Below, piece by piece: positions 1 through 8,122 of a stretch of 27,516 bases of DNA. Positions within the stretch are counted from its first letter, which is position 1, and the number at the start of each line of letters is the position of its first letter. Made by a program: the position numbers and the translations under genes. Origin of the DNA: CAZSXS01 sp964611385 (GTDB lineage Bacteria > Bacillota > Clostridia > Lachnospirales > CAYPQA01); NCBI GenBank assembly GCA_964611385.1, contig CAZSXS010000050.1, forward strand, positions 1 through 27,516. Direction: 5' to 3'. The notes beneath the pieces were generated by a model that saw only the letters and a program-made list of their open reading frames with translations, was not told the origin of the DNA and searched no databases.

Positions 1-49
1 TTCTCCTTCCCCCCACACCCCCCATCCTCATCTTTCAAAAAAGCCGGGC
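1..49 (+). repeat. Partial copy of dispersed intergenic repeat
   Basis: A C-rich stretch leads into a core at 33-49 whose reverse complement is GCCCGGCTTTTTTGAAA, identical to 8075-8091. The C-rich run followed by AAAAAGCCG also resembles the ends of the elements at 7885-7975 and 11198-11277. The G-rich half seen in those longer copies is not present here, or lies outside the window. Function is unknown. Confidence 0.6.
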
Positions 50-94
50 AAGAGGGCGGTATAACCAACAGAAATCTTGAAAGATTCTTTTGAT

Positions 95-526
95 TTACTG
101 ATTCTCATTATTTAGGCTCTTGTTTCGATATATCAAGTCCTTTCTTTCCTCAAAACCCTCGCTCTCCCAAAAAGCATTTCCAAGCTCGTTGGTTTTAAAG
201 GCGACCAAGGCAACCTTGTGGATGCCTTCAGCTTTCAAGGCCTTCAAAGACGCATCGACCAGCGCCCTGCCGATCCCCTGCTTCCGACAGTCACTTCGAA
301 CCGCCGCATGATAAATGTACCCTCGCCGTCCGTCATGACCGCACAGAAGAACGCCAACGAGTTCTTCTCTTTCTTCAGCAACGAAGCTGATTCCTGGGTT
401 GCGCTGCAAAAATTTTTGTATACCCTCAAAAGAATCATCAAGGGAGCGCATGCCCATGCCTGCTGTGCCAGTCCAGAGGGCGTAAACTTTCTCATAGTCT
501 TTTAATTGCATTGGTCTTATTTTCAT
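95..526 (-). CDS. GNAT family N-acetyltransferase
   Basis: This 143-residue protein would transfer an acetyl group from acetyl-CoA to an unidentified amine. The N-terminus MKIRPMQLKDYEKVYALW is typical of GNAT beta-1/alpha-1. The acetyl-CoA loop is RKQGIGRALV (the Q/RxxGxG/A motif), preceded by the GYIYHAAV strand, and the C-terminal part holds NELGNAFWESEGFEER, the usual N..A..FYe..GF motif. The ATG at 526 is chosen because AGGTAAGACAG with GGAGG lies just upstream; a longer reading to 568 would run through the ribosome site. It lies downstream of ilvB on the same strand, beyond a terminator, so it is probably a separate unit. The substrate cannot be inferred. Confidence 0.85.
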   Translation of the reverse strand: MKIRPMQLKDYEKVYALWTGTAGMGMRSLDDSFEGIQKFLQRNPGISFVAEEREELVGVLLCGHDGRRGYIYHAAVRSDCRKQGIGRALVDASLKALKAEGIHKVALVAFKTNELGNAFWESEGFEERKDLIYRNKSLNNENQ

Positions 527-551
527 CTGTCTTACCTCCGTAAAAAAAGTT

Positions 552-584
552 AAAAAAAGCAAAACCATTTGGCTTTGCTTTTTT
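552..584 (-). terminator. Rho-independent terminator after ilvB
   Basis: The arms are AAGCAAAACC and GGCTTTGCTT with a four-base loop, flanked by A and T runs. Read on the minus strand the only imperfect pair becomes a G-U wobble and the stem is followed by TTTTTTT, so it fits best as the end of the branched-chain amino acid operon. It lies between the ilvB stop at 637 and the acetyltransferase start at 526. Confidence 0.8.
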
Positions 585-636
585 GTCTCAATCTAAATTC
601 CGTAGCTTGTGTTCTCAACCCTATGTCCGGGTCTTT

Positions 637-2298
637 TTAATCTGTTATCGTCTCGTCAATCGCCGCTCCTGGAGGCACGATAGGGAATACCTTCTCGTCC
701 TGACCGATTTCGCAGTTGATGACGACAGGCTTTTTCAGACTCATGGCCTTCAAAAGCACTTCCTCCACCTGGTCGCAAGCAGTGACATGAAAAGCCTCGG
801 CTTGGTAGGCTTCGGCTAGCTTGATAAAATCTGTCGTCTTGCTTAAGGTCGTGTGCGAATAACGGCCATCGTAAAACATGTTTTGCCATTGACGAACCAT
901 GCCCAGGGCATGATTGTTCATGATGACCTCAATAATAGGAATATCGTTTTCAACAGCAGTTGCAAGCTCAATATGGTTCATGCGGAAGCAGCCGTCACCG
1001 GCAATGTTGAAGACCGTCTTATCAGGGCAGGCCACGCTAGCGCCGATACTGGCCCCAAGGCCAAAGCCCATGGTTCCAAGGCCACCGGAAGTCAAAAAGC
1101 TTCTGGGCTTTTCGAAGCGCCCATATAGGCAGGTAAACATTTGATGCTGCCCTACCTCCGTAGTGATGATAGCCTCTCCCTTCGTCAGTTCAAAGATTTT
1201 CTCAATGATGAACTGAGGCGTAAGACGGCTCTTGTCATAGCTTAAGGGGTATTTCACTTTCATATCTTGAACGGCTGCTAGCCAGTCCTTGTGACTTTGC
1301 TGAGGCAGTTGCTGGTTGATACGCTTTAAAATTTCCTTTACGTCCCCAATTACAGCGCTGTACGAGCTAACATTCTTGTTGATTTCCGCCGGATCAATGT
1401 CCACATGTATCACCCGAGCTTTCGGGGCAAAGCGTGCTACATTACTCACCACTCGGTCTGAAAAGCGAGCGCCCAAGGCCAGCAGCAGATCACAATCGGT
1501 GGCGGCCAGGTTAGAGGTCTTAGTGCCATGCATGCCTATCATTCCAGTAAATTTGGGATCGGAATAAGGGAAGGCTCCAAGGCCCATGGCGCTGGAAGTA
1601 ACAGGGGCATCCAAGCGCTCGGCAAAGGTTCGCAGTTCTGCACAGGCGTCTCCGGAGATCACGCCCCCGCCAACATAAATCAAAGGCCTTTTGCTTTCAG
1701 TCATGGCTTTTATGGCCCCTAGGATATCTTCATCCTTTATTTTGTTAATCTTCGGCAGCACAACACGGGGACTTTCCATTTCATATTCATAAGAAGCCGC
1801 TGTCACATCCTTCGTGATGTCAATCAATACAGGCCCCGGTCGGCCTTCCTTAGCAATGTAAAAAGCTCGACGCACGGTCTCTGCCAGCTTCGAGATATCT
1901 TTGACGATAAAATTATGCTTGGTGATCGGCATGGTGATCCCAGTAATGTCAACCTCTTGAAAGCTGTCCTTTCCAAGCCAGCCTACAGTGACATTCCCAG
2001 TGATGGCTACCATAGGCACAGAATCCATATAAGCTGTTGCAATGCCCGTAACCAAGTTGGTAGCACCCGGCCCGCTAGTAGCCAGACAGACTCCAACCTT
2101 GCCGCTTGCTCTGGCATAGCCGTCGGCGGCATGTGCCGCTCCCTGTTCATGCGATGTTAAATAATGCTTAATCTGATCTCTATATTTATAGAGCGCATCA
2201 TATATGTATAGCACCGCACCGCCGGGGTAGCCAAATATCGTGTCTACACCCTGCTCCTTTAAACATTCAATTAAAATTTCGGCTCCGGTAAGAAGCAA
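637..2298 (-). CDS. ilvB: Acetolactate synthase large (catalytic) subunit
   Basis: This 553-residue thiamine-diphosphate enzyme condenses two pyruvates to acetolactate, or pyruvate with 2-oxobutyrate to acetohydroxybutyrate, the first shared step of valine, leucine and isoleucine synthesis. The N-terminal Pyr domain holds FGYPGGAVL and the catalytic glutamate in SHEQGAAHAADGYAR (Glu51). The C-terminal PP domain holds the ThDP/Mg motif GDGCFRMN ending in IMNN. Length is normal for the family. The start is TTG at 2298, seven bases after GGAGG. It is the last gene of the operon, 28 bp after ilvD; the regulatory subunit ilvN lies at the opposite, promoter-proximal end, an unusual separation. Catabolic AlsS is less likely given the biosynthetic context. 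Confidence 0.95.
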   Translation of the reverse strand: MLLTGAEILIECLKEQGVDTIFGYPGGAVLYIYDALYKYRDQIKHYLTSHEQGAAHAADGYARASGKVGVCLATSGPGATNLVTGIATAYMDSVPMVAITGNVTVGWLGKDSFQEVDITGITMPITKHNFIVKDISKLAETVRRAFYIAKEGRPGPVLIDITKDVTAASYEYEMESPRVVLPKINKIKDEDILGAIKAMTESKRPLIYVGGGVISGDACAELRTFAERLDAPVTSSAMGLGAFPYSDPKFTGMIGMHGTKTSNLAATDCDLLLALGARFSDRVVSNVARFAPKARVIHVDIDPAEINKNVSSYSAVIGDVKEILKRINQQLPQQSHKDWLAAVQDMKVKYPLSYDKSRLTPQFIIEKIFELTKGEAIITTEVGQHQMFTCLYGRFEKPRSFLTSGGLGTMGFGLGASIGASVACPDKTVFNIAGDGCFRMNHIELATAVENDIPIIEVIMNNHALGMVRQWQNMFYDGRYSHTTLSKTTDFIKLAEAYQAEAFHVTACDQVEEVLLKAMSLKKPVVINCEIGQDEKVFPIVPPGAAIDETITD

Positions 2299-2326
2299 GT
2301 TTATCCCTCCAATTTTTCTTTTCTGG

Positions 2327-3988
2327 TTAATTGATCCCTACCACAGCTCCGCCCGCAGCAGAACCCACGAGACTAGCATAGCGCTTCAAATACCCTTTCA
2401 AGGACTTTTGCTTTGGCACAAAGCTTTGGCGACGCTTTTCAAGCTCCGCTTCATCAACCAGAAGCTCAATTTTTCCCGCCTTAATATCTAACCGAATTTG
2501 ATCATTTTCCTGAACCAAAGCAATCGTGCCACCTACAAAGGCCTCCGGTGATACATGGCCGATGCTGGCCCCTCTGGAGGCACCGGAAAAGCGGCCGTCA
2601 GTAATCAGCGCTACATCCTTGTCAAGTCCCATACCGGCCAAAGCGGAGGTTGGCATAAGCATTTCTCTCATACCAGGGCCACCTTTTGGGCCTTCATAGC
2701 GAATGACTACGATATCGCCTTTTTGGATTTTTCCACCCAAAATAGCAGCTAGACTTTCTTCCTCCGAATCAAAGACACGAGCCTGCAGAGTCACTTTCAT
2801 CATTTCTTCGCAGACCGCCGCCTTTTTGACGATGCAGCCGTCTGGTGCCAGATTTCCCTTTAAGGCCTTGATGCCCCCGGTGCTGCTATAGGGATTATCA
2901 AAGGGTCTGATCACAATCTGATTCCGATTCACAGCCTTTTCAATGGTTTTGATCAAAGCCTCAGCTGTAACTGTCATACAATCCACTGTTAGCAAGCCAC
3001 CCTTGTTCAGCTCCTTCATGACGGCGGCAACCCCACCCGCACTGTCCAGTTCCTCAATATGATGGTGACCGGAGGGAGCCAGCTTACAAAGGTTGGGTGT
3101 CCGACTGCTGATCTCATTCGCCAAATCAAAATCCACACATAGGTTCAGTTCATGAGCTATGGCTGGAAGATGCAGCATGGAATTGGTGCTGCATCCCAAC
3201 GCCATGTCCACCGTCAAGGCATTGACAAAAGCCGCTTTAGTCATGATCTGGCTGGGGCGAATGTCCTTTTCAAGCAGCTCCATGATTTTTTTTCCAGCTT
3301 CTTTTGCCAAGCGAATCCGTGCGGAAAGGACTGCGGGAATGGTTCCGTTCCCAGGAAGTCCCATGCCCAGTGCTTCTGTCAAGCAGTTCATGCTGTTGGC
3401 AGTGTACATCCCCGCACAACTTCCGCAACTGGGGCAAGACTGATTTTCAAATTCCAGCAGCTCTTCATCGTTGATTCTGCCTGCATTAAAGGCGCCGACA
3501 GCCTCAAAGGTATTGGACAGACTGATGGACTTTTGCCCGACGTTTCCAGAAAGCATAGGCCCTCCGCTTATGAAAATGGATGGAATGTCCAGTCTGGCCG
3601 CTGCCATCAGCATTCCGGGAACCACCTTATCACAATTTGGGATGAAGACCAGAGCATCAAAGGCATGAGCCAAGGCCATGGTCTCCACGGAATCAGCAAT
3701 GAGCTCCCGGCTGGCCAAGGAATAATTCATGCCCACATGACCCATGGCTATCCCGTCACATACGCCGATAGACGGAAACTCCATCGGTGTGCCACCGGCC
3801 GCAAGGATACCTTTTTTGACGGCCTCTGCTATCGTATCCAGGTGAATATGCCCGGGTATCACTTCGTTTTGGGCGTTGACCACGCCAATGAGGGGCTTTT
3901 GCAATTCCTCATCGGTATAGCCCATTGCTTTAAATAAGGAGCGGTGGGGCATTCTTTCCGCTCCTTTTTTTACACGATCGCTATTCAT
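2327..3988 (-). CDS. ilvD: Dihydroxy-acid dehydratase
   Basis: This 553-residue protein dehydrates 2,3-dihydroxy acids to the 2-keto acids of valine and isoleucine. It is an Fe-S enzyme of the IlvD/Edd family. Diagnostic segments are IGVVNAQNEVIPGHIHL near the N-terminus, FIPNCDKVVPGMLMAAAR, QSCPSCGSCAGMYTANSMNCL (cluster cysteines), MALGCSTNSMLHLPAIAHE and DGRFSGASRGASIGHVSPEA near the C-terminus. The ATG at 3988 follows AGGAGGTAAAA. Length is normal. It sits 28 bp upstream of ilvB and is preceded by an intercistronic hairpin. Confidence 0.96.
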   Translation of the reverse strand: MNSDRVKKGAERMPHRSLFKAMGYTDEELQKPLIGVVNAQNEVIPGHIHLDTIAEAVKKGILAAGGTPMEFPSIGVCDGIAMGHVGMNYSLASRELIADSVETMALAHAFDALVFIPNCDKVVPGMLMAAARLDIPSIFISGGPMLSGNVGQKSISLSNTFEAVGAFNAGRINDEELLEFENQSCPSCGSCAGMYTANSMNCLTEALGMGLPGNGTIPAVLSARIRLAKEAGKKIMELLEKDIRPSQIMTKAAFVNALTVDMALGCSTNSMLHLPAIAHELNLCVDFDLANEISSRTPNLCKLAPSGHHHIEELDSAGGVAAVMKELNKGGLLTVDCMTVTAEALIKTIEKAVNRNQIVIRPFDNPYSSTGGIKALKGNLAPDGCIVKKAAVCEEMMKVTLQARVFDSEEESLAAILGGKIQKGDIVVIRYEGPKGGPGMREMLMPTSALAGMGLDKDVALITDGRFSGASRGASIGHVSPEAFVGGTIALVQENDQIRLDIKAGKIELLVDEAELEKRRQSFVPKQKSLKGYLKRYASLVGSAAGGAVVGIN

Positions 3989-4012
3989 TTTTACCTCCTA
4001 TTAAAACAATTT

Positions 4013-4053
4013 GGGCGGAAAACTTTTCGCATTTCAAAAAAAGTTTTCCGCCC
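4013..4053 (-). other. Intercistronic hairpin between ilvE and ilvD
   Basis: GGGCGGAAAACTTTT and AAAAGTTTTCCGCCC form a perfect 15-bp stem around an 11-base loop. On neither strand is it followed at once by a clean T run, so it looks more like an mRNA stability or processing hairpin ahead of ilvD than a full terminator. A partial attenuating role cannot be excluded. Confidence 0.65.
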
Positions 4054-4092
4054 CCTTCGCTTCTGTTTTATATAAAGAACCTAAATATCAAT

Positions 4093-4971
4093 TTAAAAAA
4101 TATCGGTTCCCTCGTTGCGAACATACTCATGAAAGAGCTTCAGCAGCTTCTTTGTGATTTCTCCGGCGACGCCTGAGCCAATCACACGTCCGTCGGCAGA
4201 GGTAACGGCAATACATTCAGCACCTGTGCCAGTGAGGAAACATTCGTCGGCGTTGTATACATTAAAGAGGGTGAATTCCTTTTCGACGACTGTGTAACCA
4301 GCCTTGGTCGCAAGATCCATGATGGTGCGTCTGGTGATGCCGTCCAGAATACCACAGGAGATGGGTGGGGTGTAGATAACGCCATCTTTTATAATGAAGA
4401 TATTGTCCCCAGTACATTCGGCAACGATACCCATTTGCGTCAGCATGATGGCTTCCGGTACACCAGCCCGATTGGCTTCGATCTTTGCCATGATGTTATT
4501 TAAGTAGTTCAGGCTCTTGATCTGGGGATCAATGATGGTCGCGTTGTTGCGTCTTTGGCTTGCGGTGATGACAGGCATGCCAGTCTCATACATTTCCTTG
4601 GGGTAAAGAGAAATGGTATCCGCAATGCAAAAGACAGTCGCCTTAGGGCATTTGGTGGGGCTGAGACCTAAGTCTCCCGTACCGCGAGTCACAACCAGAC
4701 GAATATATGCGTCTCTTAAGTTGTTGACCCGGCAGCTATCGACGACTACCTTTGTCAACTCTTCCTTGCTCATGGGGATTTCCAGCATGATGGACTTTGC
4801 AGCCGCAAAAATTCTGTCGATGTGTTCCTTTAACTTAAACACACGGCCGTTGTAAGCTCTGATACCTTCAAAAACGCCGTCCCCGTACAACAGACCGTGA
4901 TCAAATACGGATACCTTTGCTTCGGATTTTGGTAAAAATTCACCGTTCAGATAGATTTTAATTTCCGACAT
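4093..4971 (-). CDS. ilvE: Branched-chain amino acid aminotransferase
   Basis: This 292-residue class IV PLP-dependent aminotransferase moves the amino group from glutamate to the keto acids of isoleucine, valine and leucine. It shows the family N-terminus IYLNGEFLPKSEAKVSVFDHGLLYGDGVFEG (split here only for description), the PLP lysine in IKSLNYLNNIMAKIEA (Lys152 from this start), and EAIMLTQMGIVAECTGDNIF. GILDGITRRTI binds the cofactor phosphate. The ATG at 4971 is preferred over a longer reading to 4986 because GGGAGG lies seven bases before it. A D-amino-acid transaminase has the same fold, but the operon supports IlvE. Confidence 0.93.
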   Translation of the reverse strand: MSEIKIYLNGEFLPKSEAKVSVFDHGLLYGDGVFEGIRAYNGRVFKLKEHIDRIFAAAKSIMLEIPMSKEELTKVVVDSCRVNNLRDAYIRLVVTRGTGDLGLSPTKCPKATVFCIADTISLYPKEMYETGMPVITASQRRNNATIIDPQIKSLNYLNNIMAKIEANRAGVPEAIMLTQMGIVAECTGDNIFIIKDGVIYTPPISCGILDGITRRTIMDLATKAGYTVVEKEFTLFNVYNADECFLTGTGAECIAVTSADGRVIGSGVAGEITKKLLKLFHEYVRNEGTDIF

Positions 4972-5046
4972 ATTTCTTCCTCCCATTGAGATTCAACATA
5001 GAAAATCGAATCGAATAATTGCTATATCTAATTTAAATCGAACCAT

Positions 5047-6210
5047 TTAAATCGAATTGATTAAGCTTTCGTGAAGCAGAGAAAAGGATTTGATCTTTCG
5101 GTTAAAATAATAAATGCAGTTGACTACATCCCTGTCCGTAACCTCCTTGTTTCTGCAAACCAAGGCAATAAAGGCCTGTATAAAATGATAAATGTATATC
5201 AGCTCTTTAAAACCGTAGTTGACGGAGCTTTTGGACATAGGATACAGGGTGTTGAAGAGGTTGATTACCATCAAATTTTCAAAGACGTAGGACTTGCTTG
5301 CAAGATAAGGATCCAGAACCCTTTGTTTGATCTCTAATATTTTTTCAGCACTGAGCTTTTCGTTCATTTCTTCTCTGAGCTGCTTTAACTCTTGGTAAAA
5401 GTCGTGATTGTTGGCCCCAGTATTCTCTGGCAGTACCTCTATGATGCTCTTTATATTGTTTAAGGAGATATGATAAACGTTTTTCATTAAGGTTTCATAT
5501 TTATCAGCGGACTTAATCAGCGCCGTAAATATATCCACATTCGTCAAATACGCTTTAAACTTTTCAATACAGGCCTCAATGCGACTTCGAAGCTTTGGCA
5601 GGTCGTCGTAAGGCTTTTCTTCCAAAATTCCTTCCAGGCGGCTTACGAAAATCGAGCAGTAAATAATCCGTTCAGTCAAGCTTAAGGCTCTGTTTTGAAA
5701 CATGGAGATCACAGCCGTCCGAATGTCAAAGCCTAGATCAACAGGGATGGTGTTTGCATAGCCTACCGGCTGCTCAACGACCACGCCGGGCACCACAGAA
5801 AAGTTAATTCCGTTTGGATTCAAAAGCAGAAGCTCGCAAACGGCCGGACAACTTAAGGCTAGGCAGAGCTCTGTTATGCCGTTGTAAACGTGGGAAAAAC
5901 GGGGATAGGTTTGACAAACCTTCCCCATATACTCCGGGCCGAGCTTTTTGTAGATCTTGCAAAGCCGGTTCGAATCCAAGTGCACACAATCGCCGTTCGC
6001 ATTCAGGTTGATGGCTTTAAACTTTTCTTTGTTGGGTAAATAGACCTCCCGGGCTGCGAAGGCGGCATACTCCTTTTTGGTACCCAGCTGCTTGCATCTT
6101 TCAATGGTCTCTTCATCTATGTTAATTCTCCAAGTATGACAACAATTGTCAACACACCGATCTCCGGTGCAGAAAAAATTGTCATGCTCGGCTGTGCCGA
6201 GATAGTACAC
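5047..6210 (-). CDS. Flagellin lysine-N-methylase (FliB) family protein
   Basis: This 387-residue protein has an N-terminal cysteine cluster of the YkgJ/FliB type: FFCTGDRCVDNCCHTWRINI, then NGDCVHLD, RLCKIY, KVCQTYPR and CLALSCPAVCE, all within about the first 130 residues. Such cysteines probably bind a metal or Fe-S cluster. FliB proteins methylate lysines of flagellin, but many clostridial homologues lie far from flagellar genes and their substrate is unknown. The start is GTG at 6210, behind AGGAGG. It sits between leuB and ilvE on the same strand and is probably co-transcribed, though it has no known role in amino acid synthesis. No flagellar gene is visible in the window. Confidence 0.7.
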   Translation of the reverse strand: MYYLGTAEHDNFFCTGDRCVDNCCHTWRINIDEETIERCKQLGTKKEYAAFAAREVYLPNKEKFKAINLNANGDCVHLDSNRLCKIYKKLGPEYMGKVCQTYPRFSHVYNGITELCLALSCPAVCELLLLNPNGINFSVVPGVVVEQPVGYANTIPVDLGFDIRTAVISMFQNRALSLTERIIYCSIFVSRLEGILEEKPYDDLPKLRSRIEACIEKFKAYLTNVDIFTALIKSADKYETLMKNVYHISLNNIKSIIEVLPENTGANNHDFYQELKQLREEMNEKLSAEKILEIKQRVLDPYLASKSYVFENLMVINLFNTLYPMSKSSVNYGFKELIYIYHFIQAFIALVCRNKEVTDRDVVNCIYYFNRKIKSFSLLHESLINSI

Positions 6211-6221
6211 GTTCTCCTCCT

Positions 6222-6242
6222 AACATCCCCCCTACGGATGTT
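6222..6242 (-). other. Small hairpin beside the ribosome site of the FliB-family gene
   Basis: AACATCC and GGATGTT pair as a 7-bp stem with a 7-base loop, three bases upstream of the AGGAGG of the next gene on the minus strand. It could modulate translation, or be the remains of a terminator between leuB and this gene. No T tract follows. Confidence 0.4.
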
Positions 6243-6287
6243 TTGGAATATCCCCTTCTACAATCCTTCTGTAATCAATGAACAGGT

Positions 6288-7379
6288 TTATAACTCTGCG
6301 GCGATCAAGTCACCCATTTTAACTGTTCCTACTTTTATCATGTCCTGATTGTTGCTTGAATAAATATCAGCCGTCCGGTAATTTTTGGATAAAACCGACA
6401 GTACGGCACGATCAATGGCGGTTGCTTCCTCCAAGAGTCCAAAGCTGTCCCGCAACATCATGGAAACGGAGAGGATGGAGGCAATGGGGTTTGCAAGATC
6501 CAGTCCGGCAATGTCGGGTGCAGAGCCATGGATAGGCTCATACAGGCCAAAGGTTTTCCCTTTACCTGTGGTGCCAAGGCTAGCAGAGGGCAGCATTCCG
6601 ATCGAGCCGGTGATCTGGCTGGCTTCGTCGGAAAGAATATCTCCGAACATATTTGTGGTAACGATTACATCAAAGAAGTCAGGCATCTTGATGAGCTGCA
6701 TGGAGGCATTGTCAACGTACATGTGGTCAAGCTTTACCTCTGGATATTCCTTCGCCACTTGGAGAACAACCTCTCTCCAAAGTCTGGAGGATTCAAGCAC
6801 ATTGGCCTTATCCACATTGGTAAGGTGCTTGTTACGCTTCATGGCAAGCTCAAAGCCTACCCGAGCCAAGCGTTCCACTTCTTTTTCGGCGTACTGCTCT
6901 GTATCCCAGGCGGCCATACCCAAATCACTTTGCTTACGGCCTCTGTCACCAAAATACATACCGCCAGTCAACTCACGAACAATAATGAAATCAATTCCTC
7001 TTTGTGCAATGTCTTCACGGAGCGGGCAGGCAGAACGAAGCTCATCATAAAGCTTTGCAGGGCGAAGATTGGCAAAGAGTCCAAGCTCGCCACGAAGGCC
7101 TAACAAGGCTCTTTCCGGACGAAGATGACCAGGAAGCGTATCCCACTTTTCCCCGCCAACGGCACCCAGAATGACAGCATCGCAGCTTTTACAGATTTCA
7201 ACGCTTTTGTTAGGCAGCGGCTCCCCGTATTTATCAATGGCAATACCACCGGCATCCACTTCCACAAACTTAAAGACATGGGAATACAGCTTACCGATTT
7301 GCGTCAGCACCTTTGTGGCCTCCGCAACCACCGAGGGGCCAATGCCATCCCCGGGTATCAATGCAATATTATAGACCAC
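6288..7379 (-). CDS. leuB: 3-isopropylmalate dehydrogenase
   Basis: This 363-residue NAD-dependent enzyme oxidises and decarboxylates 3-isopropylmalate. With citramalate-derived 3-methylmalate it would also yield 2-oxobutyrate. Markers are the N-terminal IALIPGDGIGPSVV, RPERALLGLRGELGLFANLRP, VRELTGGMYFG, and the metal and substrate segment FGDILSDEASQITGSIGMLPSASLG, then YEPIHGSAPDIAG. The start is GTG at 7379, only 2 bp after the leuD stop, with GGAGG inside the leuD end, so leuD and leuB are translationally linked. Isocitrate dehydrogenase is unlikely given the R-E-L-T-G-G motif and neighbours. Confidence 0.96.
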   Translation of the reverse strand: MVYNIALIPGDGIGPSVVAEATKVLTQIGKLYSHVFKFVEVDAGGIAIDKYGEPLPNKSVEICKSCDAVILGAVGGEKWDTLPGHLRPERALLGLRGELGLFANLRPAKLYDELRSACPLREDIAQRGIDFIIVRELTGGMYFGDRGRKQSDLGMAAWDTEQYAEKEVERLARVGFELAMKRNKHLTNVDKANVLESSRLWREVVLQVAKEYPEVKLDHMYVDNASMQLIKMPDFFDVIVTTNMFGDILSDEASQITGSIGMLPSASLGTTGKGKTFGLYEPIHGSAPDIAGLDLANPIASILSVSMMLRDSFGLLEEATAIDRAVLSVLSKNYRTADIYSSNNQDMIKVGTVKMGDLIAAEL

Positions 7380-7381
7380 AA

Positions 7382-7855
7382 TTAACCCTCCACCAGATTC
7401 ATCAGCCCACCGGCTTTGATAATTTTTTGCATAAATTCGGGGAAAGGTTCCGCTTCATAAGTTTTCCCTTCCGTTAAATCTTTAATTAGGCCTTTTGCCA
7501 GGTCCACTTCAACCTTGGAGCCCGCTTTAATTTCCTCAGCGGCCTGAGGGCACTCCATAATAGGAAGCCCGATATTGATGGCATTACGATAGAAAATTCG
7601 TGCGAAAGATTTCGCGATGACACAATCAACACCGGCGGCCTTTAAGGAAATAGGGGCATGCTCTCTGGAGGAGCCACAGCCAAAATTACTTGCAGCCACG
7701 ACAATATCTCCACTTTGCACCGTTTTAGCAAAATCCTTATCAATATCCTCCATACAATGAGCCGCAAGCTCAGACGGATTGGAGGAATTCAAATATCTAG
7801 CAGGAATGATAACGTCCGTATCAACATTATCTCCGTATTTAAAAACTCTACCCAT
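7382..7855 (-). CDS. leuD: 3-isopropylmalate dehydratase small subunit
   Basis: This 157-residue swivel-domain subunit pairs with LeuC to isomerise 2- to 3-isopropylmalate and, in the citramalate route, citramalate to 3-methylmalate. It is the short archaeal/clostridial type of LeuD. Key segments are GDNVDTDVIIPARYLN at the N-terminus, ASNFGCGSSREHAPISLKAAG and AKSFARIFYRNAINIGLP. The ATG at 7855 follows an AAAGGA site. It is two bases ahead of leuB and separated from leuC by a 267-bp gap filled with repeat copies and a hairpin. Confidence 0.95.
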   Translation of the reverse strand: MGRVFKYGDNVDTDVIIPARYLNSSNPSELAAHCMEDIDKDFAKTVQSGDIVVAASNFGCGSSREHAPISLKAAGVDCVIAKSFARIFYRNAINIGLPIMECPQAAEEIKAGSKVEVDLAKGLIKDLTEGKTYEAEPFPEFMQKIIKAGGLMNLVEG

Positions 7856-7884
7856 ATGTTCAGTCCTTTCTTAAAAAGATTAAA

Positions 7885-7975
7885 ACCTTGGGGGAGGGAA
7901 GGGAAAAACGTTTTTAAACGGCGAAAACGTTTTTCCTCCTCACTCCCAAACCCCCTCCTTTCCCTATTTAAAAAG
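7885..7975 (+). repeat. Dispersed intergenic repeat, full-length copy
   Basis: The element starts with ACCTTGGGGGAGGGAAGGG and ends with CCCTATTTAAAAAGCCG. Its first 25 bases (7885-7909) match 11253-11277 exactly in reverse complement, and its C-rich end also matches that copy. Inside, GGAAAAACGTTTT and AAAACGTTTTTCC form a 13-bp stem, so a transcript from either strand would fold. It lies in the 267-bp gap between leuC and leuD. No coding capacity is seen. Confidence 0.7.
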
Positions 7976-8021
7976 CCGAAAATGGATGTTGTTAAAAACG
8001 GAGGGCGGGGGTTTAGTTTAG

Positions 8022-8045
8022 AAAAAGAATCTTTGATTCTTTTTT
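8022..8045 (-). terminator. Possible weak bidirectional terminator between leuC and leuD
   Basis: AAAAAGAATC and GATTCTTTTT form a 10-bp A/T-rich stem with a three-base loop, with T runs that overlap the stem. It lies between leuC and leuD on the operon strand and might reduce readthrough into leuD-leuB. The stem is A/T-rich, so its strength is doubtful. Confidence 0.35.
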
Positions 8046-8074
8046 AATCCTGCGAAGCTTTTCCTATACCCCAT

Positions 8075-8107
8075 GCCCGGCTTTTTTGAAAAGAGAGGGA
8101 TGGGGGC
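8075..8107 (-). repeat. Dispersed intergenic repeat, half copy
   Basis: GCCCGGCTTTTTTGAAA followed by a G-rich run. The first 17 bases equal the reverse complement of 33-49. The copy faces the full copy at 7885-7975 in the opposite direction, giving an inverted pair in the leuC-leuD gap. The ACCTTGGGGG half is missing. Confidence 0.6.
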
Positions 8108-8122
8108 GTAGGTTTTTTATTA

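Noticed and set aside
60..94. Hairpin AATCTT/AAGATT after the acetyltransferase gene as its terminator
   Set aside because: Six base pairs of A/T with a two-base loop and no proper T run on the minus strand; too weak to claim.
3152..3937. A 261-codon plus-strand frame inside ilvD
   Set aside because: It is the antisense shadow of a fully convincing ilvD, with no ribosome site and no recognisable motif.
5026..5060. Direct repeat TTTAAATCGAA near the end of the FliB-family gene
   Set aside because: Short, A/T-rich and partly coding; no evidence of an operator or attachment site.
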